Below are positions 22,027 to 33,400 of a stretch of 64,000 nucleotides of DNA, in pieces. A program made the translations under genes and the position numbers. This DNA is from Aphrocallistes beatrix (taxonomy: Eukaryota; Porifera; Hexactinellida; Sceptrulophora; Aphrocallistidae), in NCBI GenBank assembly GCA_963281255.1, contig OY725489.1, forward strand, positions 7,502,523-7,566,522. The letters are read 5' to 3'. The notes under the pieces are model-generated. The model searched no databases and was not told the DNA's origin. It was given only the letters and a program-made list of their open reading frames with translations. Each line of letters starts with the position of its first letter. The stretch's first letter is position 1.

Positions 22027-23037
22027 TGTAATTGATATAAAATTCAAATAAAATAAATATTCGAGTGCTTGGGGGAGGGGGGGGGCACTTTTCAAGCCTA
22101 CCATAGGCGCTGAACCTGGGGAGGGTGTTTGGGAGGCTTGTCCTCATCTTCCCTCCTCTGGATTTGGAGATGACCTACCGACTCTACAAATATAGGTCTG
22201 GGCTCTTTGAGTTCTAGTTTAGACTCATTCTCAATTAGATAAAATTTCACGAAATTCAGCGCCCCGAGGCAGACTTTTGGCCTTTGTTTCTTACTTTTAT
22301 ATTTGGTTTGAATTTGTCGAAGGCTATTATCTTCTATCAGCCATAATACGATTTGTCCGAAATGCCTCTACCTATCCTGACTCCTAGCCTAAAGGCCCTA
22401 CCAATCCTCCTCCCGAGTCTATCCCCCTATATTATGTATTCTCCTGATATCCCCCCTCCCCCACTTCTTGAGAAATTCTTACCCTAATGTAGTGGAAATA
22501 AATGTTAGTTGAATAGAAATATCCGTTATTAAATGACGATCAAGGATTATAATGCTGTAATAGTCAAAACGATGGTCTATCAGTTGGTTAGGTGATTATA
22601 TAGTCTAAACCCTGTGGCTATTCACGGACACTTGTTGTGAGTATAGCAATTACGTAACACTTTATAACGCATTCAAGTGCACCTGGAAATGTCACAAAAT
22701 ATAAAACTGGAAAATTGGTCTGTCCAAGAGATGTGTTCGCATCCGGAATCATTTTTTCAGTTGCAGACTTGGTAAAAACAAATTGATCCTGAACCTAATG
22801 GCATTTATTAGTATTCAGATTACAACAAACTGTCCGTAATTCGTTATTTGGGATGTCTAAAACAATATAAGTACCTAACTGAGGATATTTAAAATCCTGG
22901 TACTTGACATAAGTCATAGAGAAAATCAAGGCGGGATATGGGGGATATATCTCTTCAAAATCAACATAACACCAATATATTTTAGTTTACTTATATTATT
23001 ATCTTTCACGATATAATATATATCACCCGCATAGATA
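22027..23037. other. Intergenic DNA between YAP and amphiphysin, part 1
   Basis: An old CATAGGCGCTGAACC...GCGCCCC copy of the GC-rich family at about 22102-22265; otherwise nothing recognised. The shared upstream region of two divergent genes. Confidence 0.5.
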
Positions 23038-23175
23038 CAGTCGACTCCGCTTAATAGGGTCACATCGGTCAGAGAACATTTTGTCCCGATTGAGCTATTC
23101 CGGTCCTGCCAAAAGTGGCCCGACTAAGCGGTTGACCCGATTATCCAGTGACTCTATTAAAAGCGGAGTCGACTG
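23038..23175. mobile_element. Pogo-like MITE, CAGTCGACTCCGC family, shortened
   Basis: 138 bp, TA flanks, middle part missing. Confidence 0.9.
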
Positions 23176-24098
23176 TACTAATGATTTTATCACAAAAGAT
23201 GTAATTCAATAGCTTTGAATGCTATCCATTAACATAAATCAAATGTAATCAAGGAATCCAAGGAATAGGTCTTACTATTACACAGGACAGCATTGACGTC
23301 AATCGGTAGAAAAAGATAAATTAAAATCATATTTAAGGGCAGTGAGCCAAAAATAATTAAATTTTAAATTTTTTAACAAATTTGTAATTTTATACAAGTG
23401 GTATGGTTATGACTAAAAATAATTAAAAAGTGCATTAAATTTTATTTACAACCATAAAAATGATTTTGGGACGAAAATAAGTTTTTGTTTTCGTTCTCAT
23501 CCATGGTTAATCCATGATATAATCAGTAGTCTATCCTTGTATAATATTATCCATGACCTGATACATATGAGTCTCAATACGTACATCAACTTTATACCAA
23601 AGAGATATCAAATGTAGTTAAGGATATATCTTCTTTATTGAATCCCTCCCCTTTCCATCCCTCTTGATTTCAAAACCCACTCAATTCTCACTGATTTATA
23701 ATTATTTATTGAGAGCAAAGCAGAAATAATATAATGTGTGAATTTATTGAAACTTTATAACTAGCATTGACTCTGACTGAGTTCACCATTCCCATAATTT
23801 GACTTTTGGACTTCATTAATAAATAAAAATCAGCTATAAAAAATATTAACTACTGTATCTGGAAAAATAATATGGTTAAAATGACTTTAGATGGATCATA
23901 GGTACCCCGAACCTGGGGTGCGGAGAGCTAGACAGGGGGGGCAAAAGGGGTCACAGCCCCCCCATCGGGAAAAATTTAATTATCTGTCGAGGAATGAATT
24001 TGAATAATTTTAGAAAATACACTAATTTAGCTCCCCTGTCGGGGAATTCCTGGCACCACCCCTGGAGCTAGATACTAGATTCGAGACATATTCCTGTG
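23176..24098. other. Intergenic DNA between YAP and amphiphysin, part 2
   Basis: AT-rich, no ORF or complete element; a C-rich patch at 23900-24060 resembles worn GC-rich MITE sequence. Confidence 0.5.
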
Positions 24099-24230
24099 CC
24101 CGGTTTTCAACCTTTTTTGGCTGTGGACCCCCTCCTATTAACTGTAACACAAAGTTTCTAGTCCTGTGGACCCCCTGATATATTTTGTGGACCACTAAGG
24201 GGTCCATGGACCCCAGGTTGGGAACCACTG
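24099..24230. mobile_element. hAT Charlie-like MITE, CAGYGGTTYYCAACC family
   Basis: CCGGTTTTCAACC to GGTTGGGAACCACTG; shorter than 16189-16353, left end worn. Confidence 0.75.
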
Positions 24231-24470
24231 GTTTATAACAAAGTGGTAAGACCATGGCCTTCCGGCTGCACCGCTTCCTAACGCCATGGACCTAATACAG
24301 ATATGAGTTCCTCCCTAGAAGCTTCATAAATTGACTAATGATTCCCATTCGGTGCCCCTGGATTGATTGTACATTTCTATTCAAAATATTATATTCTAAT
24401 CTACTATCTATTGATTAGATTACGGAAGTTTCCGTAGTGCTATTTATATATTGTATCATCACAAAACAAA

Positions 24471-27400
24471 ATGAGTATCAGAGCAAAAGTTCCTGCGAAG
24501 AATCCTGCAAAGATAGCCATCAAAGGGCTGGGACGTCAGTTTGAGAAAATGAAATTAGGATTTGGAATGGTTGAACAGACAAAAGATTCAAATCTAAATT
24601 TACTCGTAGACAAGTACTATCAGGTTGTTAACACTCTTTTATTATAGTTTCAGTTTGGCTTTCAAACGTAGAAAACCCTCCAAATTAATCAGTAACTATG
24701 AGAGCATTATCATTGAAAATTTATCAAAGAGGAAGGACGCTAGAAAACTTTACTGCAATTCCCATACAATTTTACTTTTACTGCAATTCCCATACAATGA
24801 GAAGGCTTAGCGGTGTACCACGTCTATTCTTATGTATGTACTACCGGGACAAAAGTATTTGAATAATATGTTCTTTACCAATTAACACTCAAAGGGTTGA
24901 AAGCAATCATTATCATTAACATGATACGCCACTTTGTCTCACTTATGTCTAGTTTGACCACTAAACATGATAGTAAAAGCACCTGGTGGCATTAGGTGAT
25001 AATTTATACATAGAATAGAGCAATTGGGTTGAAATCTTTCAAATCTTTCAAATCGGTCCACCTAAATTAGTCAATTCAAATATTTAGTATCTCTCATAGT
25101 TTAAAAGAATTCCTTCAAGAATACAGACCTCTCAGCTCTCACGATCTCGTCGTGTATCACGGTTTAGAACCACTGTTCGTAATGCTATATTCCCACATCA
25201 CGATTTGTCACTTACCACCACACGATTTAGTTAAATTACAGGTTGAGAGGCCTGAGAATAGACCCATTTTTGTATTAACTATAAGAGATACTTTATATTT
25301 GAATTCAGAATAGAACAATTGGGTTGAAATGGTTAAAGATAGGTTAACCTACATTGGTGAATTTAAATATAAAGTATCTCTTATAGTTAATACAAAAATG
25401 TGTCTATTCTCAGGCCTCTCAACCTGTAATTTAACTAAATCGTGTGATGGTAAGTGACAAATCGTGAGATGTGGGAATATAGCATTACGAACAGTGGTTC
25501 TAAACCGTGAGACACGACGAGATTGTGAGAGTTGAGAGGCCTGAATTCTTGAAGGAATTCTTTTAAACTATGAGAGATACTTTATATTTGAATTGACCAA
25601 TTTAGGTTGACCTATCTTTAAAGATTTCAACCCAATTGCTTTAATATATGTATAAATTATCACCTAATGCCACCAGGTGCTACCCATTACTATCATGTTT
25701 AGTGGTCAAACTAGACATAAGTGAGACAAACTGGCACCTGATGATGATGATGATTACTTTCAATCTTTTAAGTGAATAATTGAATTGAATTCTCTCAAAT
25801 GCTTTGTCTGATTAGACTATATACGTACTAGTGCGTGATATTCTGCGAAATCTAGCAGTTATATTTCTGCCAAATTTTGTAGATAGAACCCCTTTATGGC
25901 AATGCTGTGCACTCGATTTTTTTGCTCAAAAGTATATCCCCTCCAGATTTATATTCATATGTTCATATTTTGACACCTTTATACAAAGTGGTTTTTTAAG
26001 TACTTCCATTTTACAGTACATTTAACATGAATTTTTCTAGCATCAACACGGCGCATCCAAGTTCCTAACTTCTCTTCGCTTTTATCTCGATTGTCAAAAG
26101 AATTTACAAAACGCATACCAGCAAATTCAATCTTCATTTGTTGAGTTTTACGATTCAGAATGGATTAATAAAGATGAAATAATTGAGAAATTCTCACACT
26201 TTTCTCTCATACATGAAGAATTTACCACACAAGTACGTAAGCTATTTTCATTGTGTTTTGGTTATAATATTAGTATACGTTTTCTACTTCATAGCGCTGC
26301 TGTTAGTTGTAAACGAGTTGACTGAATAAGGCCGAATTTTCAAACTGGAATAAGGCCGAAAATGAGACTGGAATAAGGCCGAATTGTTAATCCGGAATAA
26401 GGCCGAATTATATTCAAGACTGGAATAAGGCCGAATTTTTTCACAACTGGATGAGTCGAGTGATATGTGCGTAATACTGAAATAAATAAGTGACAAACAA
26501 GTTGAATATACATTTTGCTTAAAAACATCTCACCAGGCGAATTTTCAAAATATTCCATGTCAAAAACCCTTAAAATCTCCCTGTTTCCCAACAAACCAAG
26601 TGATACTCCCAATCGACCCTCCATTCTTTAGTTCACAAATTAAAAACCATTCTTCCTCTAGATCCAAAATGAAAATTTGACCTTATTCCAGTTTTGAAAA
26701 TTCGGCCTTATTCCAGTGTTGAAAATTCGGCCTTATTCCAGTCATGAATTTAATTCGGCCTTATTCCAGTCATGAATTTAATTCGGCCTTATTCCGGATT
26801 GACAATTCGGCCTTATTCTAGTCATAAATTTAATTCGGCCTTATTCCATTCGGTTTTATTCATCTTTCCCTTGTAAACATGATACAGCTCGATCGCAAGC
26901 ATCGATATTTGCTACTGCATATTATGTATTAGAGCAAAGAGAAAATGGGCATTTTCGGTTTGAAATCATATAAAATGGCACGCGAGAGTGGTATTTTTAT
27001 TTCGTGAGGGGGTGGGTGATTGTCATTTATTATTTGTTAGAATGAATGGGAGAATGAAAGTGAGGATTCAATAATTTCATTCAAAGAAATATCCGGGACA
27101 AAACATCCGCCATTCCGCATGCAGGCCTCTCAACTCTCACGATTTTCGCTGTTATATGATGTTATATGAGACTATTACTCACTATTATTTCACGATTTAG
27201 AACCACTGTCCGTAATACTATTTACCATACTCACGATTTGTCATATGCCTTCATACGAGTTAGTTAGACCCTTTTATTTCAAAAATTCCAATCTCAAATC
27301 CTTCAAACCATCATTACTAAAAAACTATTGGCAGTTCTTCTAGTCGAATTGTCTCCGATGATTTTTTTTTATTTTTGAGTTATGAACTAACCCGAATTTC

Positions 27401-30400
27401 TCAAAACTTGTAACTTTGAAACACCCTAACTCGAAAACAATCTCAGGGACAATTCGACGTACCTTTTTTTTCCTGAATAAGCACCCCGGATTTTGGGGAC
27501 AAGGGGGACAGTTGGGGGACAATGGGGACAGGGGGGACAAGGGGGACAGGGGGGACAGAGGGACAGGGTGGGAACAAGGGAGCGACAAAGGAGGGACGAT
27601 GGAGTGGACAGGGGAGTGATATTGTGTATGAAAGGGATTATCATGAAATATGTATCAAAGCAAAAATCTGGGGTCTACCTCCCCCTAGAAACTCCCGTGC
27701 TCAAAAGTGAACTAAAATTCTTTTAGATATCCGACCGTGTTATCGACCCATACATGCAGTACCTATCTCGATTTCCCATCTATAAAGACAAGTTAGATAA
27801 AAGAGGGAGGAAACTGTTGGATTATGATTCCTGCAAACGCGAGGTCGAGAGTATGCATATAAAAATAACCAAAAATAAAGAAGGGAAAGATCAGAAGATG
27901 ATTACGCGTTTGGCAAGCTTAGAGAATGATTTTCAGAATTGTAAAGATCAGTATGATAAGATTACAGATGAGTTGTACGAAGATCTGACTCTACTCCATA
28001 ATAACCGTGTTGTGTTCTCTGCCAAGATCCTAGAAAACTTTTTTCAGGTAAATTTAAAGTATAAAAAGTTGCTTATCAAAATTTTTATCTAAATTGACAA
28101 ATCTTCTATAGTGTTAATACTGATAGCGTATACACTGCCTGAACAAATGTATTCGTACACTCCATAATTCCTCATACAAATAGTTATAATACTGATGTAT
28201 TTAGCGAGTCAAAGTATTTATTTGGTAAGAGATACGCTTAATTTAACTTCAAATTCGAATTATCCATATTCGAATTACTCACTTTTTAATCTTTCAACTT
28301 GTTTACACTCCCACAAGGTTAAAAATTTTCAAACTGTGCCACCTCATACCACCAATGCCATCATATACAATGGTGATTACTCGTGACATGTGGCATAGGA
28401 AAGCAAATGCTGAAAATACTTAATCTTGAAGAAGAGTAATTAAGTTGAAAACTTATAAAGTGGGTAATTTGAATGTGGAGAATTCGAATTTGAAGTCAAA
28501 TTAAGTGTATCTCTCACAAATTAAATATTCTTGAAACGCTAAATAAATCAATATTATAACTAGTTGGTTGTATGGGGAATTATGGGGTGTACGAATACTT
28601 TTGTTCAAGCAGTGTATATAATGTTAATACACGCGGTACGGCTGGGTACGGCGAGCACCGTACCATCGGAGTAGGTTCCGGTAGGTTTTTTTAAAAAATA
28701 TTGGGTACCTATATTACATAGGCGCCGAACCCGGGGGGGCTGGGGGGGCTCGAGCCCCCCTGGATTCGAAGATGGTCCATAGACGCAATACAAATTTTAG
28801 GGATGAACCCTCCTAGAATTCCAAAATTTCCCAAAGATTTTACAAAGTTCGGCGCCCCTACCGATATATTGATTAAGCAAACACAATGTCATTAACAATG
28901 TATTGAATGGATCCACAATATCAATATTTTCAATATCTTATATATCAAAACGCTAGGATTTTTTTTTGTGTGTTTGTCCGAATTGATTGAAGAATTGGCA
29001 TGTCGTAGAGGCGCCCACAGGGCGACTCTGCGGACACAAAGTGTCCGCAAGCCGCGCAGCGCAAGTAAGCGAATTATTCGAGCCAACATTTTGCTTTTTG
29101 CCTGCATCTTGTGATAGTATTTATTCAATGTTATTTTTGTGCCAAATACTGAATTTCCATCATTTTAGGCTGAAGAAACTCTGCACTCAGAAAGTACTAA
29201 ACTCTTCGCCTTATCTCTTGAGAAATCCAGTGAGCTGCACACCAAGGGAGATGAACATGTCTACGATATTGAAGTTACGCGTGATTTGGCCAGCGAGAAA
29301 TTTGAGAAATTATCCGTAATATCAGACGAGTCAAACTTTGAACCACCCCACCGGCAGAGATCCGGGACTTTGGAAAAAGCTAGCCTATTCCTGACTAACC
29401 CAATTAGAAGGAAAAGTGCGAGAATTTCTCATTCACTTGGCATAGACTCGAATAATGATCTCGAATTGAGCAATGGCCGTTTGGTGGTGATGTCTAACTA
29501 CAGTCCTGAGCAGTCATTGGAATCAACCTTCAACTGTACGTAAGTCAATGTTGTTCCAATTCACATTTCCGATATTTTGTGTTTCTCTATGCTTGCCAAC
29601 CTCTTTTGTATTTAAAGAATTTCTTTATAACAGAAAATCACTAGATTATAATCATTCTAGTGCAGCTCCTATAGGGAGCGGATTGTATCCATGGTTTATC
29701 TAGGATTTCCCAGTCCGGCACTTTTTTGAAGGTTATAAAAGTTATATGGCACCCAAACAGGGGTTTATCTTGTAATTCCAGGGGTGATGGAAATCTAGCA
29801 CCAAAATCGAATCACACTGCAAGCACCTTGGCTCCTCGGACGACACCAGACTGGCACCTATAAGTGCCGGCCGAGCACCTAGATAAACCCCTGATTGTAT
29901 CTAGCCAACCCATCAGGGAGGGAAGGGGTTAACACCCCCCTCCCTGTAAATATTTTAGACCCCTTAACCCCCTTGAAATCCGGGGCTGGATCCAACTCTG
30001 ATAGAGAGATGTCTTTTAATCCGAATTCCACCAAATTTCATTTATGATGCAGATATTCGCGAAATTCCATCACTTCCGGTTTTTAAAACTATTAATATGT
30101 AATACCTCTACTCAGCGGTGTTTTGTTAAAAATAGAAGTGGGGGGGCGCTTCCTTCCCGTAAAAAAGTTATATGTTTTTTCGTGAAACTTTAATCCCCTG
30201 ATGGCAGGCGCGGATACCAGTTTGGACTCAGGGGAGGCCAAAAGCGAGCGGAGCGAGCGCAGGTAATGGGGGGTCTGGGGGGTAACCCCCCAGAAAAATT
30301 TTTAAACTTAAGGTGGTCAAATATCATTGTACATCAATTCTTATCAAATCTCACACGGGATTTGAATTTCCTTCCTGTAACCTGATTACCACTTTGTGCT

Positions 30401-33400
30401 TCGCGCCAATTCATCACAAGCGTTTGCGAGTATATTTAGGTTTTAGTCAACATAGTGATAATGATACAATGTAAAAAAGTGGGGGGCAGCGCCCCCCCGC
30501 GCCCCCCCAAGCGAAAAAAGTGGGAGGGCGGCGCCCCCCCCCCCAAAACACCACTGCCTCTACTACAAAGTTGTGTTTAAATATATACACTGCTTGGCCG
30601 AAAGTATTGGAAACTATTTTGCTTTGCAGCATAAGTAATAATGAAATGGGTCTATGGACGCCAATCAATTATAGCCACCAGGTTTAATTAAATCTAACGG
30701 CAATTTCGAAATATACACACTCGAATAAATAAATCTAGAAGCTTCCTATAGACAATCCTTTCCAAAGCGTAATTACTAGCACTGTACCACCTTGTGCCAC
30801 TTGTCACTTGTTATGACAATTATATGGGAACGAGCGGATCAAGGTGGCACAAGCGATATTAATTACCCTTTAGGCATATAGATGAACAGAAAACTTCTAA
30901 ACTGAGTAACTCGAGTGTGTAGATTTCGAAGTTGATGTCAGATTTTCAGTGGCTGTCGTAATTTTAATGAATTGGCCTACATGGATAGACCCATTTTAGT
31001 ATTATTTATGATGCAATGTGGTGTTCCAATACTTTTGGCCAGGCAGTTACTTAAGTGAGACCTCAATGACTAATATAAGGCATCTTACTGTGGAGCTGCA
31101 ATATCGGTCTGTCGATCGATCTTTTCAATTTTATTCGTTGATAACTAAATTTAGGTATATTATCCCTGCATTATATGATACAGCATATCCTACTCTAATA
31201 ATGCCTCACAGTAAAATAACCAAGGATGCGGTGATAGCCGAATGGATTAATACACGATTAGCCTAAAATCGTTAACCATGTAGGATAGGCATTAAGAATG
31301 TATTACCAGCATATATAAACATGACATCAAAGTACGTAATCCGTTGTCAAAATTTCGATTAGTCATCATATCATTGCTCAACAGATCATTTTAAGCACGA
31401 CTTTGGCAATTTTCTAAGCTATTTTAAGCCTACTTCTAAATGTTATTAAGGTATAATTTTTGTGTAGAACTAAGATTTGTACGAGTTGATTTGAAAAATT
31501 TAAAATTTTTCAATGGAATGTTGTTGCATTCCTACGTTGCTATGGTAAAGCATTTTGATCAGTTGAGCCATATCCTGCAAACTGTAAGAACTAGGTCTTC
31601 AAATATGATCGTATTTGATATGCAATTGGCTACTTCTTATTAGGTAATAATACGATTTAAACTTCTAAATTCACAGACTATAGAGTTATGCGACAATTTA
31701 GTGTTTTGGTCACATTCTTAAAATCAACCCATAACTCAAAACTCGTTGAATTTAGAAGTTCAAGTTGTATTATCACCTAATAGGAAGTAGTCCATTGCCT
31801 ATCAAACACGATCAAATTTGAAGATCTAGTTACTACAGTTTGCACGAAATGGCCCAAACTGACCAAAATGTTTAACCATAGCAACGCAGGAATGTAGCAA
31901 CATTCCATTGAAAAATTCTAAATTTTTCAAATCAACTCGTACTAATCTTGGTTCTACACAAAAATCACACCTTAATACCATTTAGAAATAAGGTTAAAAC
32001 AGCTTAGAAAATCGCTAAAATCGTGCTTAAAATGACCTGTTGCGCAATGATATGATGACGAATCGAAATTTTTCCAACGGATGTTTATATATGCTGGTAA
32101 TACATTCTTAATACTTATTCTGCATGTTTAACGATTTTAGGCTAATCGTATATTAATCCATTCGGCTATTACTTCATCCCTAGTCCATGATTTTCAGTCT
32201 ACTGTGAGGCATTATTAGAGTAGGCTATGGATACAGCTATATTTGTAGTATTTGCGGCAATATTTCCTTGCCATTGTTTACATTTTGATATATTGTTGAT
32301 ACGCGTGAATTATTAACGATCAAAAACCCCTGAGTTTAGCTTTAAAACACTTGGATTTGGCTCTAAATCCCGAGGATAGTTGGCAAGTATAGGTGTGTTG
32401 CCCGACTTACTACGAAATGTGCCTCTCAATCTAATATAACATTTATATTTTAGTTAAGGCAACTGAAGACACCGAATATGATTCATCGATTGAACAGAGA
32501 AACTTTCTTGATGAGAATATGGTCATTGTGCCAACAGCAGAAGGACCTCGGACTGAAATCCAGCCTAAATTCAGCCTAGATTCACGAATGCATTCTCGTA
32601 AATTTAAACCGAAAAAGCCGTCCAGACCGCAGACATTCTATCAGCCAGAATATGACACTGATTTCATTAAGAAGATTTCTGACGACTATCTTCATACCCA
32701 GGTGCTCGAATCCATACTAATTTTATAAGTAGAAAAGAAACCGGCGTTTCTAAGGAGGTGAAGGGGGTGATAACAGGGGAGGGGGGGCATCCAGGGCATT
32801 TGCCCCGATTTTGATTCTGCGGCCCCGGATTTCATTCGACTACCTAAGCCAGTGGTTCCCAACCTGGGGTCCATGGACCCCTTAGTGGTCCACAGAGATA
32901 TCAGGGGGTCCACATAATTCGAAATTTTGTATTACGGTTAATAGGAGGGGGTTCACAGAATGTAAGAAATTGCTATAAGGGGTCCACAGTCAAAAAAAGG
33001 TTGAGAGCCGCTGACCTGGATTTTCTTTGGCCCTGCCTTGCCCCGGGCTTGGAAAATTCCTGCGGCCGACCCTGGGTGATAGTACCCTTCTTTCTCCTTC
33101 CCTTTTTTTCTCGGATTGCTACCTTTATTATGCTTGGGATTTATAATAGAAATATTTCGAAAGTGACTTTTACTTTTTTTCCCTCTTTTCACCCCTCCTG
33201 TCTCTGCAAGCTAGAAACGCCACTGCTAAAACGAATATTCAGAATTAATTCATTTTGATGACGTAATTTAATGCTAAAAGCGAGTTCTCAACGACTAATC
33301 TATGGCATTTTAATATGTAGATTCAGATTTTCACACTTTAAAAGTAATAATGTGAATATTTTATGAGGTATTAACATATGGATATATACATATTTTCACA

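Larger units (their letters stand above)
24843..25818. repeat. Giant hairpin (arms about 490 nt) with a MITE copy in each arm
   Basis: Arms begin with a Tc1-like end (GGACAAAAGTATTTGA at the left, its mirror near 25800) and meet at about 25332. At mirrored places each arm carries a CAGGCCTCTCAAC-family MITE (25124-25254 and 25411-25543). Lies in amphiphysin intron 1. Confidence 0.9.

Noticed and set aside
27340-27730. Gly- and Pro-rich small frames on both strands
   Set aside because: Translation of the GGGGACA minisatellite; no start context or homology.
30225-30300. GCGAGCGGAGCGAGCG block as a sign of bacterial DNA or contamination
   Set aside because: It lies inside a MITE with an exact 8-bp duplication, so it is part of the host genome.
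31018-31643. Frames within the long inverted repeat
   Set aside because: They sit wholly in a foldback arm, with no protein features and no counterpart kept intact in the other arm.
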